From: Hofstenia miamia
Taxonomy: Eukaryota > Xenacoelomorpha > Acoela
Assembly: GCA_004352715.1 (NCBI GenBank)
Contig: SCFE01000044.1
Span: 1,545,259 to 1,609,258 of the forward strand
DNA length: 64,000 nt
Direction of reading: 5' to 3'
Within the stretch, counting starts at the first letter, position 1; every line of letters begins with the position of its first letter. The translations under genes and the position numbers were made by a program. Below the pieces are notes generated by a model. The model ran no database searches and was not told the DNA's origin. It saw only the letters and a program-made list of their open reading frames with translations. Positions 12,899 to 23,698 of the stretch are shown one piece after another.

Positions 12899-13592
12899 TA
12901 TGAAACAGTACAAAACCTCTCAGGAAGATGCTGTATCACAATTCCCACTATATTTAAGTGGGTTGGCGTACAATCAATATATGATGTTGGAGAGGAATGT
13001 AAAGACTGATTATCAACTGTTAGTTGGATTTTTTGAGGATCACTACAAAGCCCCTTACATAAAACACCAATACAAGACTCTGCTCTGTGATATGTCTTTT
13101 AAGAGAGGGGATGATATTCGCAATTATATTACGCAAGTTGAGAGACTTTTCCGACTAAGTAGCTTGTCTCCCAAATATTCTCGGCATGATTTATTCTCCT
13201 ATATTTGCAGAGGCTTTCCCCCTTCAATTGGGAGTCGCTTGGAGATGAAATGCAACCCAGAGGAGAGCTTACACGAGATTATACTAAAGGCAATTAGCGT
13301 TGTTCACATGATTTATAACTCGAACAGAATTGATAAGGATCTATATGAACTATCTGGAACCACCGTAAAACATGAATCTAAGAAACTGGTCTTGAAGAAA
13401 GACTTTGACATGGCGTCAGTAAGGTGTTTCCGATGTGGCGAGAAAGGACATTTTAAATCTAATTGCAAGGCGAAAATCCAAATTGTTGCTGAAGGCGAGG
13501 GTTTCTTGGTAGATGATCATGATCCTGTTACGTCTGCTTCTGATACCTTGTTAGTCTATCTGACAGAGGACCAGCCCCCGCATTTAAATTAA
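12804..13592 (+). CDS. gag: Gypsy Gag, N-terminally truncated, fused to flanking sequence
   Basis: The 262-codon frame has two origins. Codons 1-32 derive from the 142-bp flanking repeat, and gag proper begins at about codon 33 (ATG at 12900), where it matches the copy-2 gag (MKQY..TQ/SQ..SQFPLYL). Residues about 33-190 are capsid-like. A CX2CX4HX4C zinc knuckle lies at C208-C211-H216-C221 (CFRCGEKGHFKSNC) and would bind RNA during particle assembly. The frame stops at 13590-13592, directly after a slippery heptamer, so Pol would be made by -1 frameshifting. The N-terminal part of Gag, about 170 residues judging from copy 2, is missing. Confidence 0.85.
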   Translation: MTSIIRKKLQLKKMPYHKMLELFSCLTVIKKHMKQYKTSQEDAVSQFPLYLSGLAYNQYMMLERNVKTDYQLLVGFFEDHYKAPYIKHQYKTLLCDMSFKRGDDIRNYITQVERLFRLSSLSPKYSRHDLFSYICRGFPPSIGSRLEMKCNPEESLHEIILKAISVVHMIYNSNRIDKDLYELSGTTVKHESKKLVLKKDFDMASVRCFRCGEKGHFKSNCKAKIQIVAEGEGFLVDDHDPVTSASDTLLVYLTEDQPPHLN

Positions 13593-14277
13593 TTGGAGCG
13601 CCGACTCCTTCAAAACGTGCGCAGGACGTACTGGTTATCACGAATTTGATAAGGAAAAACCTAATTCCTGTGGAAATGAATAGACGAATTTTTAATGCCA
13701 CTATCGACACTGGGGCTGCAGCCTCAATCATAAGTGACGAATGCTGTAAAGACATTTGCTTCACCCGTGATTCATTAAATCCATCATCTGATCTGAAACT
13801 CATTGATGCATCAGGGAACTCAATTTCGCTGAAAGGGAAATTACAAAATGCCACACTAAAGATTTGCGCTGAACAGTTTGAAGTCGACCTCATTGTCATT
13901 GATACAGCTAACCATCAACTGCCATACGATTTGATTCTGGGTAACAACTTCCTCGAGAAGAATGGGTGTGTGATCGATTATAAAAATAACACGATATCCA
14001 TCAAAGATCAAGACGCCACTCAGTTAGCCACTATTCCCGAACAGGAAGTTGTATTTAATCTATCTGATTCTGTCTACTTGGAAGCGAAGCACTGGACTCG
14101 AATTGCTGTGTTCTCAGAGTCAGAGACGAATGGAGACGTGATGATAGTGGGACAAAGAGGCAGATATATTAAGGGCCTCTCCATTTCGCCCGATCTCTGC
14201 AATGTAATTTCAGGAAAAATTTATGTCACTATCCTTAATGGTTTCAACCCCCCAATACCATTTAAAAAAACCTGATC
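13544..14277 (+). pseudogene. pol: Gypsy Pol N-terminus: retropepsin-type aspartic protease
   Basis: This frame is -1 relative to gag and overlaps it by about 49 nt. The catalytic motif IDTGAAASI is at about 13703-13729, and the downstream hydrophobic-glycine motif LPYDLILGNNFL is at about 13919-13954. Both are diagnostic for retroelement aspartic proteases, which cleave the polyproteins. The frame ends at 14276 after an A7 run near 14264. The +1 reading continues with a Pol-like PDLQIIRVPVRVEN stretch, so a single-base slip in the A run has broken the frame. Pol-like sequence continues to about 14430, where the Polinton-like element interrupts it. Confidence 0.85.
13583..13622 (+). promoter_or_regulatory. 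Predicted -1 ribosomal frameshift site at the gag/pol boundary
   Basis: T TTA AAT at 13583-13589, read in the gag zero frame, is a canonical X XXY YYZ slippery heptamer. The gag stop TAA follows immediately (13590-13592). A -1 slip enters the protease frame, which is open from 13544 and continues LIGAPTPSKRAQD. Five bases downstream, GGAG (13595-13598) can pair with CTCC (13605-13608), and the loop CGC (13599-13601) can pair with GCG near 13619-13621, giving a possible small H-type pseudoknot. The heptamer and frames are seen directly; function and the pseudoknot are inferred. Confidence 0.7.
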
Positions 14278-14436
14278 TACAAATCATCAGAGTGCCAGTC
14301 AGGGTTGAGAATGCTGAAGCCTCCTGTCTGTCCATATGCACCACCATCCACAATCTAGAAGAGTTATCCAGTGTTAAGATCCTACAGTAAATCACGAAAC
14401 CCACCCACATCTAAACAGTACAGATAAAAGGTCACT

Positions 14437-14658
14437 AGTCGTTAAGATGGGCACGAGGACGTCCCAATGGGACACCCTGAAGTTCTTATAACACCCCATT
14501 ACTATTTACCACATGGAGATGAAGTGATTTTATTGGATGCCATCTAGCGACGAAATATTTTTGACAAAACTAAAATGAGCAAATTAATTTTTTAGACAAT
14601 TTGTTCAGACCAAAGTGTGAATTCTTGATTTTTAGAATTTAGGCAAAGTGATATTTTT
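14437..14658 (+). repeat. Left terminal inverted repeat of the Polinton-like element
   Basis: It begins AGTCGTTAAGATGGGCACG and runs to the gap edge. It contains a short internal palindrome, GTCCCAATGGGAC, near 14461. It pairs with 20502-20723. Confidence 0.9.
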
Positions 14659-15658
14659 NNNNNNNNNNNNNNNNNNNNNNNNNNNNNNNNNNNNNNNNNN
14701 NNNNNNNNNNNNNNNNNNNNNNNNNNNNNNNNNNNNNNNNNNNNNNNNNNNNNNNNNNNNNNNNNNNNNNNNNNNNNNNNNNNNNNNNNNNNNNNNNNNN
14801 NNNNNNNNNNNNNNNNNNNNNNNNNNNNNNNNNNNNNNNNNNNNNNNNNNNNNNNNNNNNNNNNNNNNNNNNNNNNNNNNNNNNNNNNNNNNNNNNNNNN
14901 NNNNNNNNNNNNNNNNNNNNNNNNNNNNNNNNNNNNNNNNNNNNNNNNNNNNNNNNNNNNNNNNNNNNNNNNNNNNNNNNNNNNNNNNNNNNNNNNNNNN
15001 NNNNNNNNNNNNNNNNNNNNNNNNNNNNNNNNNNNNNNNNNNNNNNNNNNNNNNNNNNNNNNNNNNNNNNNNNNNNNNNNNNNNNNNNNNNNNNNNNNNN
15101 NNNNNNNNNNNNNNNNNNNNNNNNNNNNNNNNNNNNNNNNNNNNNNNNNNNNNNNNNNNNNNNNNNNNNNNNNNNNNNNNNNNNNNNNNNNNNNNNNNNN
15201 NNNNNNNNNNNNNNNNNNNNNNNNNNNNNNNNNNNNNNNNNNNNNNNNNNNNNNNNNNNNNNNNNNNNNNNNNNNNNNNNNNNNNNNNNNNNNNNNNNNN
15301 NNNNNNNNNNNNNNNNNNNNNNNNNNNNNNNNNNNNNNNNNNNNNNNNNNNNNNNNNNNNNNNNNNNNNNNNNNNNNNNNNNNNNNNNNNNNNNNNNNNN
15401 NNNNNNNNNNNNNNNNNNNNNNNNNNNNNNNNNNNNNNNNNNNNNNNNNNNNNNNNNNNNNNNNNNNNNNNNNNNNNNNNNNNNNNNNNNNNNNNNNNNN
15501 NNNNNNNNNNNNNNNNNNNNNNNNNNNNNNNNNNNNNNNNNNNNNNNNNNNNNNNNNNNNNNNNNNNNNNNNNNNNNNNNNNNNNNNNNNNNNNNNNNNN
15601 NNNNNNNNNNNNNNNNNNNNNNNNNNNNNNNNNNNNNNNNNNNNNNNNNNNNNNNNNN
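14659..15658. other. Assembly gap of exactly 1000 N
   Basis: A placeholder gap inside the Polinton-like element, starting exactly where the visible left TIR ends. It could hide the inner TIR and coding sequence. Confidence 0.98.
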
Positions 15659-16143
15659 GGGTTACAATGTACGTCTTTCAAAATTATGGAAAATTAGTTT
15701 GTAATATTATGTGTGCACATCCCGAAAGGGGTTGTTATAATAAGGTGTATATTAACATGTCGTAATGCAAACAAATGTGATATTAACAAAGTGAAATTAG
15801 TCATGCCAAAAAAATGGCCCGTGATATTATCAAAGTGAAATTATTCATACCAAAAAATGGTCCCAACATGTAAATCAATTAAAAGCATTACTAATTGAAA
15901 TCCATTAGTAGACATACTTAAAAATATCTGACGTCACTAAAAACCCATTAGTAAGCTGTCAAAAACATTTGTCAAGTAGAATGACTCACTAATTAACATT
16001 TGCAAACACTCCCTCGATATCACAGAGGTCAAGGTCATTTTGTGAGATCTCCTATGTTTATGTTACACTACTCCCCTCACACTCAGCCTTCGATCACCAC
16101 ACCCAAAGCTTGCTTAGCTTCACTTCCTTTAATAAAAAGTAAT

Positions 16144-16187
16144 CTCTCAGTAAAAACTGAGTGTGTTATCATTACACCACTGTTCAC
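16144..16187 (-). repeat. tRNA-like 5' half (pol III A-box type)
   Basis: The minus strand reads GTGAACAGTGGTGTAATGAT followed by AACAC and a CTCAG/CTGAG stem around a T-rich loop, like a D-arm plus anticodon arm. No B box follows, so it is not a tRNA gene. It resembles the tRNA-like sequence at 27819-27888 and may be a SINE remnant. Confidence 0.3.
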
Positions 16188-16385
16188 TTAATTCAATTCT
16201 AAACCTTATTTGTTATAACATTTGGTTGTTACTAAAATTTCATCTTGTGTGCACGCATTACACATAGTTTGAATATTAGCATAACATGGTTAATCAAAAC
16301 TTCAATAGAAATTGGAGATATAATCATACTGTCATACAGCGTACTGACATTGATTAATTTTCATGTTATTTGCCTTAGTCATCAA

Positions 16386-16765
16386 ATATAACAATGCATT
16401 TCATACTAATAATTAAATTTATAACACATAGCAGGGGTTTCTATTGCGTCAATCATTCACAACGAAAAATGAAATATACGCCATTATTAGACACAAAGCC
16501 ATGGAGAGTTAAAAATAGTTACAATGCTAGATCAGATATATTCAAGCCACCATGTAAAAGAGATATAAATTTAATAATNTATAACAATGCATTTCATACT
16601 AATAATTAAATTTATAACAGTTGCTTCTATTGTGTCAATCATTCACAATGAAAAATGAAATATACGCCATTATTAAACACATTAAGCTGTGGAGGGTTAA
16701 AATAGTTACAATGCTAGATCAGATATATTCAAACCACCGTGTAAAGAGATATAAATTTAATAATT
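16386..16765 (+). repeat. Tandem duplication of about 190 bp joined at a single N
   Basis: Two units both begin ATAACAATGCATTTCATACT (about 16388 and 16581) and end GATATAAATTTAATAAT. They differ by scattered substitutions and small indels. A single N at 16579 lies at the junction, so the duplication could be allelic copies placed in series by the assembler. Confidence 0.85.
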
Positions 16766-17862
16766 ACTAAAGAATGCAGGTGTGCATATGATTGATATAT
16801 TTAGTAATACGCTAATAATTTGTAAGCATAACAAAAAAAATTTGTTTAGATGTTAACTAGTCTTTGTAAAAAGGAACATTCACGGTAAATTTTTAGTGAT
16901 GGAATTATATATTTAATGAAAAAACATCAGAATTCTCGCGTGAAACAAGAGCATTGTTCAATTTTTACATGGGTTGTGTGATAATTTATTTGGCAACATA
17001 AACCTTGTTATAATTTCAATAGCAAATATCATACTAATGCCGCTTAATTACGGAAATATGCTATGATTTTATGGAACGATATATCCAAACACAACAACCA
17101 ATGCATACTATGAGCGTGAGATATATGCTGGAAATCATGTTTAATGGTACAAATCAATATTTAGAACCTCGATTTGTTGGATGCACACTACTACTCATAT
17201 TGGATAAATTTCCTTGAGGCTGGGATATGCTGCAAAACAAAGCACCGTCATGAAAAAACGAAATCCAATGTATAAACATGTGTCACGATCATATATTGAT
17301 GGAATAAATGTAAAGTTCTGTAGAATTTGTGTAAAATCTATACATTTGTATTTTTAATTAAATAAATCTACCGATATTATTTTTCCAAGTTGCAAAATGT
17401 AGCGCATTGTTCAGTTTTTACGCAGATTGAGTCAAGGATAGTTGAATTTCTCCGCTGCGGGTAAGTTATTTTTACAATTAAATAATACAATTAAGTGAAA
17501 AATGATTTCTTGTACATGTTTAACGTCAATAAAAATTTCCTTGCAAAACTTAATTTGCAAATTGAACACACTACATATATTATCAATGCAATGTGTAAAG
17601 AAACTAAATTACAAAATGGATAAACGATAGCAAAAACCGTAAAAAGAATTTCTTCCTTCATAGCATTAAAACGTCAACTCCTTCACAACTGGTAACAAGT
17701 AATTATCATGATAAATTCATCTTTCCATTGTCGGATACTTTTTTAACAGTAATTGGTTTCTGGTCAAATGCTATAATTCAAATCTCTCAACAAGAAAAAA
17801 TAAATTAACAAAATAATTAACTTGAAAAAATAAATTTACCAAAAAATTTACAATAAATAATT

Positions 17863-18455
17863 NNNNNNNNNNNNNNNNNNNNNNNNNNNNNNNNNNNNNN
17901 NNNNNNNNNNNNNNNNNNNNNNNNNNNNNNNNNNNNNNNNNNNNNNNNNNNNNNNNNNNNNNNNNNNNNNNNNNNNNNNNNNNNNNNNNNNNNNNNNNNN
18001 NNNNNNNNNNNNNNNNNNNNNNNNNNNNNNNNNNNNNNNNNNNNNNNNNNNNNNNNNNNNNNNNNNNNNNNNNNNNNNNNNNNNNNNNNNNNNNNNNNNN
18101 NNNNNNNNNNNNNNNNNNNNNNNNNNNNNNNNNNNNNNNNNNNNNNNNNNNNNNNNNNNNNNNNNNNNNNNNNNNNNNNNNNNNNNNNNNNNNNNNNNNN
18201 NNNNNNNNNNNNNNNNNNNNNNNNNNNNNNNNNNNNNNNNNNNNNNNNNNNNNNNNNNNNNNNNNNNNNNNNNNNNNNNNNNNNNNNNNNNNNNNNNNNN
18301 NNNNNNNNNNNNNNNNNNNNNNNNNNNNNNNNNNNNNNNNNNNNNNNNNNNNNNNNNNNNNNNNNNNNNNNNNNNNNNNNNNNNNNNNNNNNNNNNNNNN
18401 NNNNNNNNNNNNNNNNNNNNNNNNNNNNNNNNNNNNNNNNNNNNNNNNNNNNNNN
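17863..18455. other. Assembly gap (593 N)
   Basis: A gap inside the Polinton-like element. Confidence 0.98.
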
Positions 18456-19795
18456 GAGATATTTCATTACAAGTGTAATATATGATAAAAACAAACTCGT
18501 TTTCGGAAAAAGTAAAACAGGGGTTATGCATAAAGTCGAGTTAACATTGCAGACGTATGATATATAGACTCACATGATAAAGGCAATTTTGCTTTTCCGA
18601 AAAATTATACATGCGATCTTGCTAGTAGGATTTACACATATACATGCCGGTTTCATTAATACTATATTTAATGACGTTGATCACACACAAGTTCAATGTA
18701 ATTTGTAAAAAATGTAACTCATTCTGCTTAATATGAGTCTTCATGACACCCTTACTATGTGTTATAAAGCATTGAAATCTCTGACATACAAAGAGAATTT
18801 CACATTTCGAAGCATAAAATTACCTTACCATAGTAAGTAAGAAGGCATCCTCCGCAATTAATCTTCCCACAAAGATTTATTTTTGCATTAAAAATACGCC
18901 ATTCTAGTTAAAATGACGGAATTTTTAGCTTTTCTGTCTACTAATGCGCTTTATTGAAATTATACATATGTTTCCAAGATTTAAGTAAATTAAACATGGT
19001 ATAGTTATAAAAATGATATTACGCCTGGCAATGTTTTAATGTAAATAGAAGCATGTAAAAATTAATCTGTTTTTCGAGTTGTGTGAAATATTTACAATAG
19101 CATTTAGTATATTAAAGAAATATTCATTTGTTGGATGACAAAATATACATTATTGCGGTATGTGAATCAAATGGAAAATTTTTGACTGTCTCCCTCATCA
19201 TATCCAAATGCATTCAACTGGTACAAACGCAATTTCATAACATTGGCTTTACAGAAAGAAACCTTACAAACAAATGATTACTTTATTGAATCTCTTAATT
19301 TGTTGTGTAGAAATGTGTTTTGGGCGTACAAGTAATTTTGGATGGGCGAACTAATGTATTACTATTAAGGATACATCAGCTTACTTAAATGATGTTCAAA
19401 ATTCTTAACGACTTGTCTTCTAATTACCAACCATTTGGATTTTTGCATTTGAATAATATGCTATTAACTAGCTTTGTTTACCTATTTACAAAGATTTTAC
19501 GCGTAAAGAATGGTTAATTCAACATGGAAACACTGGTAACTTTGGAAGAATAAATTAATGCATTACTATTATTGATACATCAGCTTACAATGTACTAAAT
19601 AATCTGGATAACAAGTTTTGGCGTCGTGATTTCCCATGTCAACTACGAAAAATAAATGGTGATACTTCTGTGAAATTTCCCTAGATGTGGTGAAGTTCTG
19701 CATAACAACCTGGTCTGCATGAAAAACAGCTCATATACAATACGTTTTGTTTCACATGTAATTCCTAAGCACAGCGAATATTTATTCCATTTTTT
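18456..19795. other. Interior of the Polinton-like element between two gaps
   Basis: No supported gene. A short direct repeat, TAATGYATTACTATTAWKGATACATCAGCTTAC, occurs at about 19352 and 19556 (described here by consensus and position). The frames reported across the flanking gaps are artefacts of Ns. Confidence 0.5.
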
Positions 19796-20447
19796 NNNNN
19801 NNNNNNNNNNNNNNNNNNNNNNNNNNNNNNNNNNNNNNNNNNNNNNNNNNNNNNNNNNNNNNNNNNNNNNNNNNNNNNNNNNNNNNNNNNNNNNNNNNNN
19901 NNNNNNNNNNNNNNNNNNNNNNNNNNNNNNNNNNNNNNNNNNNNNNNNNNNNNNNNNNNNNNNNNNNNNNNNNNNNNNNNNNNNNNNNNNNNNNNNNNNN
20001 NNNNNNNNNNNNNNNNNNNNNNNNNNNNNNNNNNNNNNNNNNNNNNNNNNNNNNNNNNNNNNNNNNNNNNNNNNNNNNNNNNNNNNNNNNNNNNNNNNNN
20101 NNNNNNNNNNNNNNNNNNNNNNNNNNNNNNNNNNNNNNNNNNNNNNNNNNNNNNNNNNNNNNNNNNNNNNNNNNNNNNNNNNNNNNNNNNNNNNNNNNNN
20201 NNNNNNNNNNNNNNNNNNNNNNNNNNNNNNNNNNNNNNNNNNNNNNNNNNNNNNNNNNNNNNNNNNNNNNNNNNNNNNNNNNNNNNNNNNNNNNNNNNNN
20301 NNNNNNNNNNNNNNNNNNNNNNNNNNNNNNNNNNNNNNNNNNNNNNNNNNNNNNNNNNNNNNNNNNNNNNNNNNNNNNNNNNNNNNNNNNNNNNNNNNNN
20401 NNNNNNNNNNNNNNNNNNNNNNNNNNNNNNNNNNNNNNNNNNNNNNN
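19796..20447. other. Assembly gap (652 N)
   Basis: A gap inside the Polinton-like element, ending 54 bp before the visible right TIR. Confidence 0.98.
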
Positions 20448-20501
20448 GTTGCATGTTTAAACATTGTTACAACAAACACGCTCTAAGTGAAATTTGTCAT
20501 C

Positions 20502-20723
20502 AAAAATATCACTTTGCCTAAATTCTAAAAATCAAGAATTCACACTTTGGTCTGAACAAATTGTCTAAAAAATTAATTTGCTCATTTTAGTTTTGTCAAA
20601 AATATTTCGTCGCTAGATGGCGTCCAATAGAATCACTTCATCTCCATGTGGTAAATAGTAATGGGGTGTTACGAGAACTTCAGGGTGTCCCATTGGGACG
20701 TCCTTGTACCCATCTTAACTACT
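20502..20723 (-). repeat. Right terminal inverted repeat of the Polinton-like element
   Basis: Reverse complement of 14437-14658 with about seven mismatches, six of them transitions. It ends CATCTTAACTACT, directly followed by the GTCACT target duplication. Confidence 0.9.
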
Positions 20724-20729
20724 GTCACT

Positions 20730-22755
20730 CATTTTGATACTTCAAAGCAAAAGCGAAGTTTTTAATTACATGACAATAAGTGTGGGGCAAGCCATCAGTG
20801 AAGAACATGCTATTGAGGTGAAACAGGATAAGCTGATTTGATTACCCGTTCACTGGGTTCTGGAAAACCTCAAATCAGAATACAAGAAAATTCTAAAGGA
20901 TCTCATCAAGAGTGGGATAATTCAGGGAAGTAACAGTCCCTATGCTGCCCCCACAGTGTTTATTCGACAAGGAGAAAAATACAGGTTATGTATTGATTTT
21001 CGAAAATTAAACGATATCACGATCAAAGACGCTTATCCGCTGCCTCAAATCGAAGACCTTTTATAAGATGCTAGTAAATATAAGATTTTCTCCTGCCTGG
21101 ATCTTTGCATAGCTTACTGGCAGGTGCTGATGCGTCAGTCCGACATTCAAAAGACCGCATTCATTACACCATATGGCCTATATGAATGGAAATATATGGC
21201 TTTCAGCTTATGTAATGCCCCTGCAACTTTTCAGCTTTATGTGACCAAAGTTCTGACCAACCAGTCCAATATTCTCAAACCCGGTATTTCGGCATATATT
21301 GACGACATCCTTGTCATGAGTAATACTTTTGATGAACATCTTGAAAAATTGAACCAGACTTTGGAACTGTTGCAGAAAGCCAGACTTAAGGTGAATGGAA
21401 ATAAATGCTCTCTGGCACAACTTAAAGTTACGTTTCTTGGCAGAGTGATAGAACATGGAAGAATCTCAATCAAAACCAATGCTAAGCAATTTCTAGAGAA
21501 GATTGAGACACCCCGGAGCCGAAAAGATGTGCAGAGGTTAATGGGATTTCTAAATTACTACAGAATGTTTATCCCAGATTTGGCTGAAAAAACAAAATCT
21601 ATAACTCAACTACTCAAGAAATCTCATGAGTTCAGATGGACTTGGACTGAACAGGAAGCTTTAGAAGGGATCAAAGTCGAGTTACAAAAAATACCTTCTC
21701 TGAATACCCCAGACTACAACAAAGATTTTATCGTGGACTGCGACGCAAGCACTGTAGCCATCAGCAGGGTACTCAGCCAGGAAATAAATGGAATCGAAAG
21801 CCCAGTGCAATATTTTAGCAGGAAACTACGAGCTGCTCAAAGGAATTACAGCGTGACCAAATGTGAAATGCTAGCACTAGTGGAGTCACTCAAAAAATTC
21901 CGATATTTCATCTTAGGCCAAAAGTTCATTGTACGCACGGATAACAGCGCGCTAGCCTGGCTCAAGAAATTTTCAGGGGATAAGTCTAACATAGTCGCCA
22001 GATGGATAGAGTACTTGAATGATTTTTCCTTTTCAATAAAACACCACCCTGGACGCTTACACTTGAACGCCAACTACTGGACAGCATTGCCAAGCTATGA
22101 AAGGGATTTAAAAAAGCCAGCTGGAGAGAAGATCCCATTCGCATTTATACCACACACAGAATATGAATTGATTCCTGAAATAAATGCTGATCAAAATGGG
22201 AAAGAAATCCTACCAATCTTAATCCGCGAAGAAATATCTGAAGAAGAGATTATTAAACATCAGCAAAATGATCTCACACTCTCTGATATTATGAAAAGGA
22301 TGAAGGACCCCTTCCATCCCCTCTCACCGACCACTATTAGATATTGCAATTGCTACAACTGGAAAATGACAGAAAACAGACTACTATATGTGAAGAGTTG
22401 AAATAATCACCTTGTGATTCCAGAATATTTCAAAAGAGACTTGGTAAGGAGGGTTCACGAATGGGGTCATTTAGGGATCATCCACACTGAGAAGACCTTT
22501 AACTCTCGTTATGTTACTATTGGCATTTGAGCAGTGGTGCAGGATGTAATAGACAAATGTGGGAAGTGTTTACTAAACAACTCCTCTCATTTCCCTGAAC
22601 ACAGGGCTGAATTGGAGTGTCACACAGCCAATACCCCAAATGAGATCATACATATGGACTTGGAACAATGGGAAGGTGAACTAGCAATGGAAATGGTGAT
22701 GGCCACTCAACGTATAGTCTCAGGTCCTACTCTCCACCTACTGCCACCAAATTAA
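20730..22755 (+). pseudogene. pol: Gypsy Pol: reverse transcriptase, RNase H and truncated integrase
   Basis: One frame, resuming after the target duplication, encodes the RT fingers (YRLCIDFRKLND), the palm (FSCLDLCIAYWQV, FSLCNAPATFQ) and the catalytic YIDDILV near 21296. RNase H follows with FIVDCDAS, KCEML and RTDNSALAW. Its last conserved block reads NANYWTALP where family members have Asp (NAD.LSR), so one catalytic residue is lost. The integrase HHCC zinc finger (HEWGH...CGKC) is at about 22459-22569. The frame then reads IIHMDLEQ and jumps to an unrelated tail, so the integrase core is deleted. In-frame stops lie at 20839, 21064, 22399 and 22528, making it a pseudogene. The longest open part is 21067-22398. 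Confidence 0.93.
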
Positions 22756-22760
22756 TTTGA

Positions 22761-22772
22761 GCAAAGGGGGGC
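22761..22772 (+). promoter_or_regulatory. Polypurine tract of Gypsy copy 1
   Basis: GCAAAGGGGGGCA lies immediately 5' of the TGTAGA start of the LTR. Such a tract primes plus-strand DNA synthesis in LTR retroelements. Confidence 0.85.
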
Positions 22773-23698
22773 ATGTAGAGTCACTCAGGGAAACTTTAGT
22801 GATTATTATTGATTATTATCTATTGTTGTAATAACGTCATGATGAAGTAAAAGTTATTTTGAGCTTAAGTTTACGAAATCTAGTTATGTCCCCTTGATGG
22901 TGCTAAACGTGTTGCTCAAATTGAATTTGATTTGCGAGGGAAACAATAACATGAATAGCTAATGATTAACTGTGATTGTAAACTAAGACAGGTAGTTATT
23001 TATTATTTTGAAAGTGTATAAATTGAGAAACACTGTTGAGAAAGGTCATAAGATTTTATCTAGCTTCAATTACTGTTCACTTTTCTCTCCATTATTTTGT
23101 TTAGTATTATTTTTATTATGAAAATAATTGCTTAAGCTTGGTGACAATTTGGGAGTGCTTTCTTAAAGTACAGGGCGACACGTAGCTCCTGGCAATCGAC
23201 AGATCTTCCCAGCCCAAATTGTGGACTCATTAAGTTATGGCTACGGATATGGCTAAGGAAATAATAAATCTCTTGTTCAATGTTCAACACGTACATGCAC
23301 TTATATTTTATGACACTGTGATGATACCATGCCATTGGCTAACACGAATGTCTGGTAATTACAGACTATTATTTAGTGAGCTGAGAACTAACAATGAAAA
23401 TGAGATGTTTATTTTGTTTATGAGATAGAAATTAATAAGTGAGACAAATAGGGTAGCACCATGCACTAAGTCGAGCACTAAACTGTTCATGAAGACTTCG
23501 CTTCGGCTGGAAGCCATGTGAGTTGGTCATCTTGGAGTTACCTAAAGTATCGATTACTTGGATGAATTACCAATGTTTATATTAGTATTGTTTTCTCTTT
23601 ATCTGCTTTCCCCAGGAATCAGAGCTGTTGTATTTCTATGCTAAACCTTCTGCAGAGTCAAATAGTTTTCTATTATAATTACAGCTCACAATTCTACA
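22773..23698 (+). repeat. Complete 3' LTR of Gypsy copy 1, about 926 bp
   Basis: It starts TGTAGAGTCAC and ends AATTCTACA, giving the TG...CA termini with a 6-bp inverted repeat TGTAGA/TCTACA. The polypurine tract precedes it. A TATA-like TATAAATTGAG lies at 23017, and the same motif in the same context is kept in the diverged LTR at about 25456. This supports it as the pol II promoter, with R starting shortly after. No 5' LTR is present for this copy. Confidence 0.9.
23017..23024 (+). promoter_or_regulatory. LTR TATA box
   Basis: TATAAATT sits within the LTR in a GTGTATAAATTGAG context. The older LTR copy has GTATAAATAGAG at the equivalent place. Conservation between the two supports promoter function in the parent element. 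Confidence 0.55.

Larger units (their letters stand above)
15659..17862. other. Interior of the Polinton-like element, non-coding as far as visible
   Basis: AT-rich with no long frame. It contains a short direct repeat (GTGATATTA-CAAAGTGAAATTA) at about 15777 and 15822, an AT-rich tandem duplication at 16386-16765, and a tRNA-like half at 16144-16187 on the minus strand. No polymerase, integrase or ATPase motif is visible. Confidence 0.55.
14437..20723. mobile_element. Polinton/Maverick-like element with 222-bp terminal inverted repeats
   Basis: The left terminus 14437-14658 and right terminus 20502-20723 are inverted repeats of at least 222 bp with no indels and about seven mismatches. The repeats may continue into the gaps. 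Termini are AG...CT. The 6-bp sequence GTCACT flanks both sides (14431-14436 and 20724-20729). Long TIRs, AG/CT ends and 6-bp target duplications are the described hallmarks of Polintons. Typical Polintons are 15-40 kb and encode a protein-primed DNA polymerase, integrase, ATPase and capsid proteins. None of these is visible in the roughly 4 kb of sequenced interior, so this is a non-autonomous or internally deleted derivative, or the gaps hide much more. Confidence 0.65.
12899..23698 (+). mobile_element. 5'-truncated Ty3/Gypsy retrotransposon (copy 1) interrupted by a second element
   Basis: Visible parts in order: gag lacking its 5' end, a protease in the -1 frame, a 6.3-kb foreign insertion (14437-20723), reverse transcriptase, RNase H, integrase zinc-binding domain, polypurine tract, and one complete LTR. 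The order PR-RT-RH-IN and the motifs are typical of Ty3/Gypsy (Metaviridae). The 5' LTR, primer-binding site and start of gag are missing. Stops in RT and IN and a large integrase deletion make it defective. A related copy lies at 48843-53175 on the minus strand, and diverged LTRs lie at 25310-26868. Confidence 0.93.
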
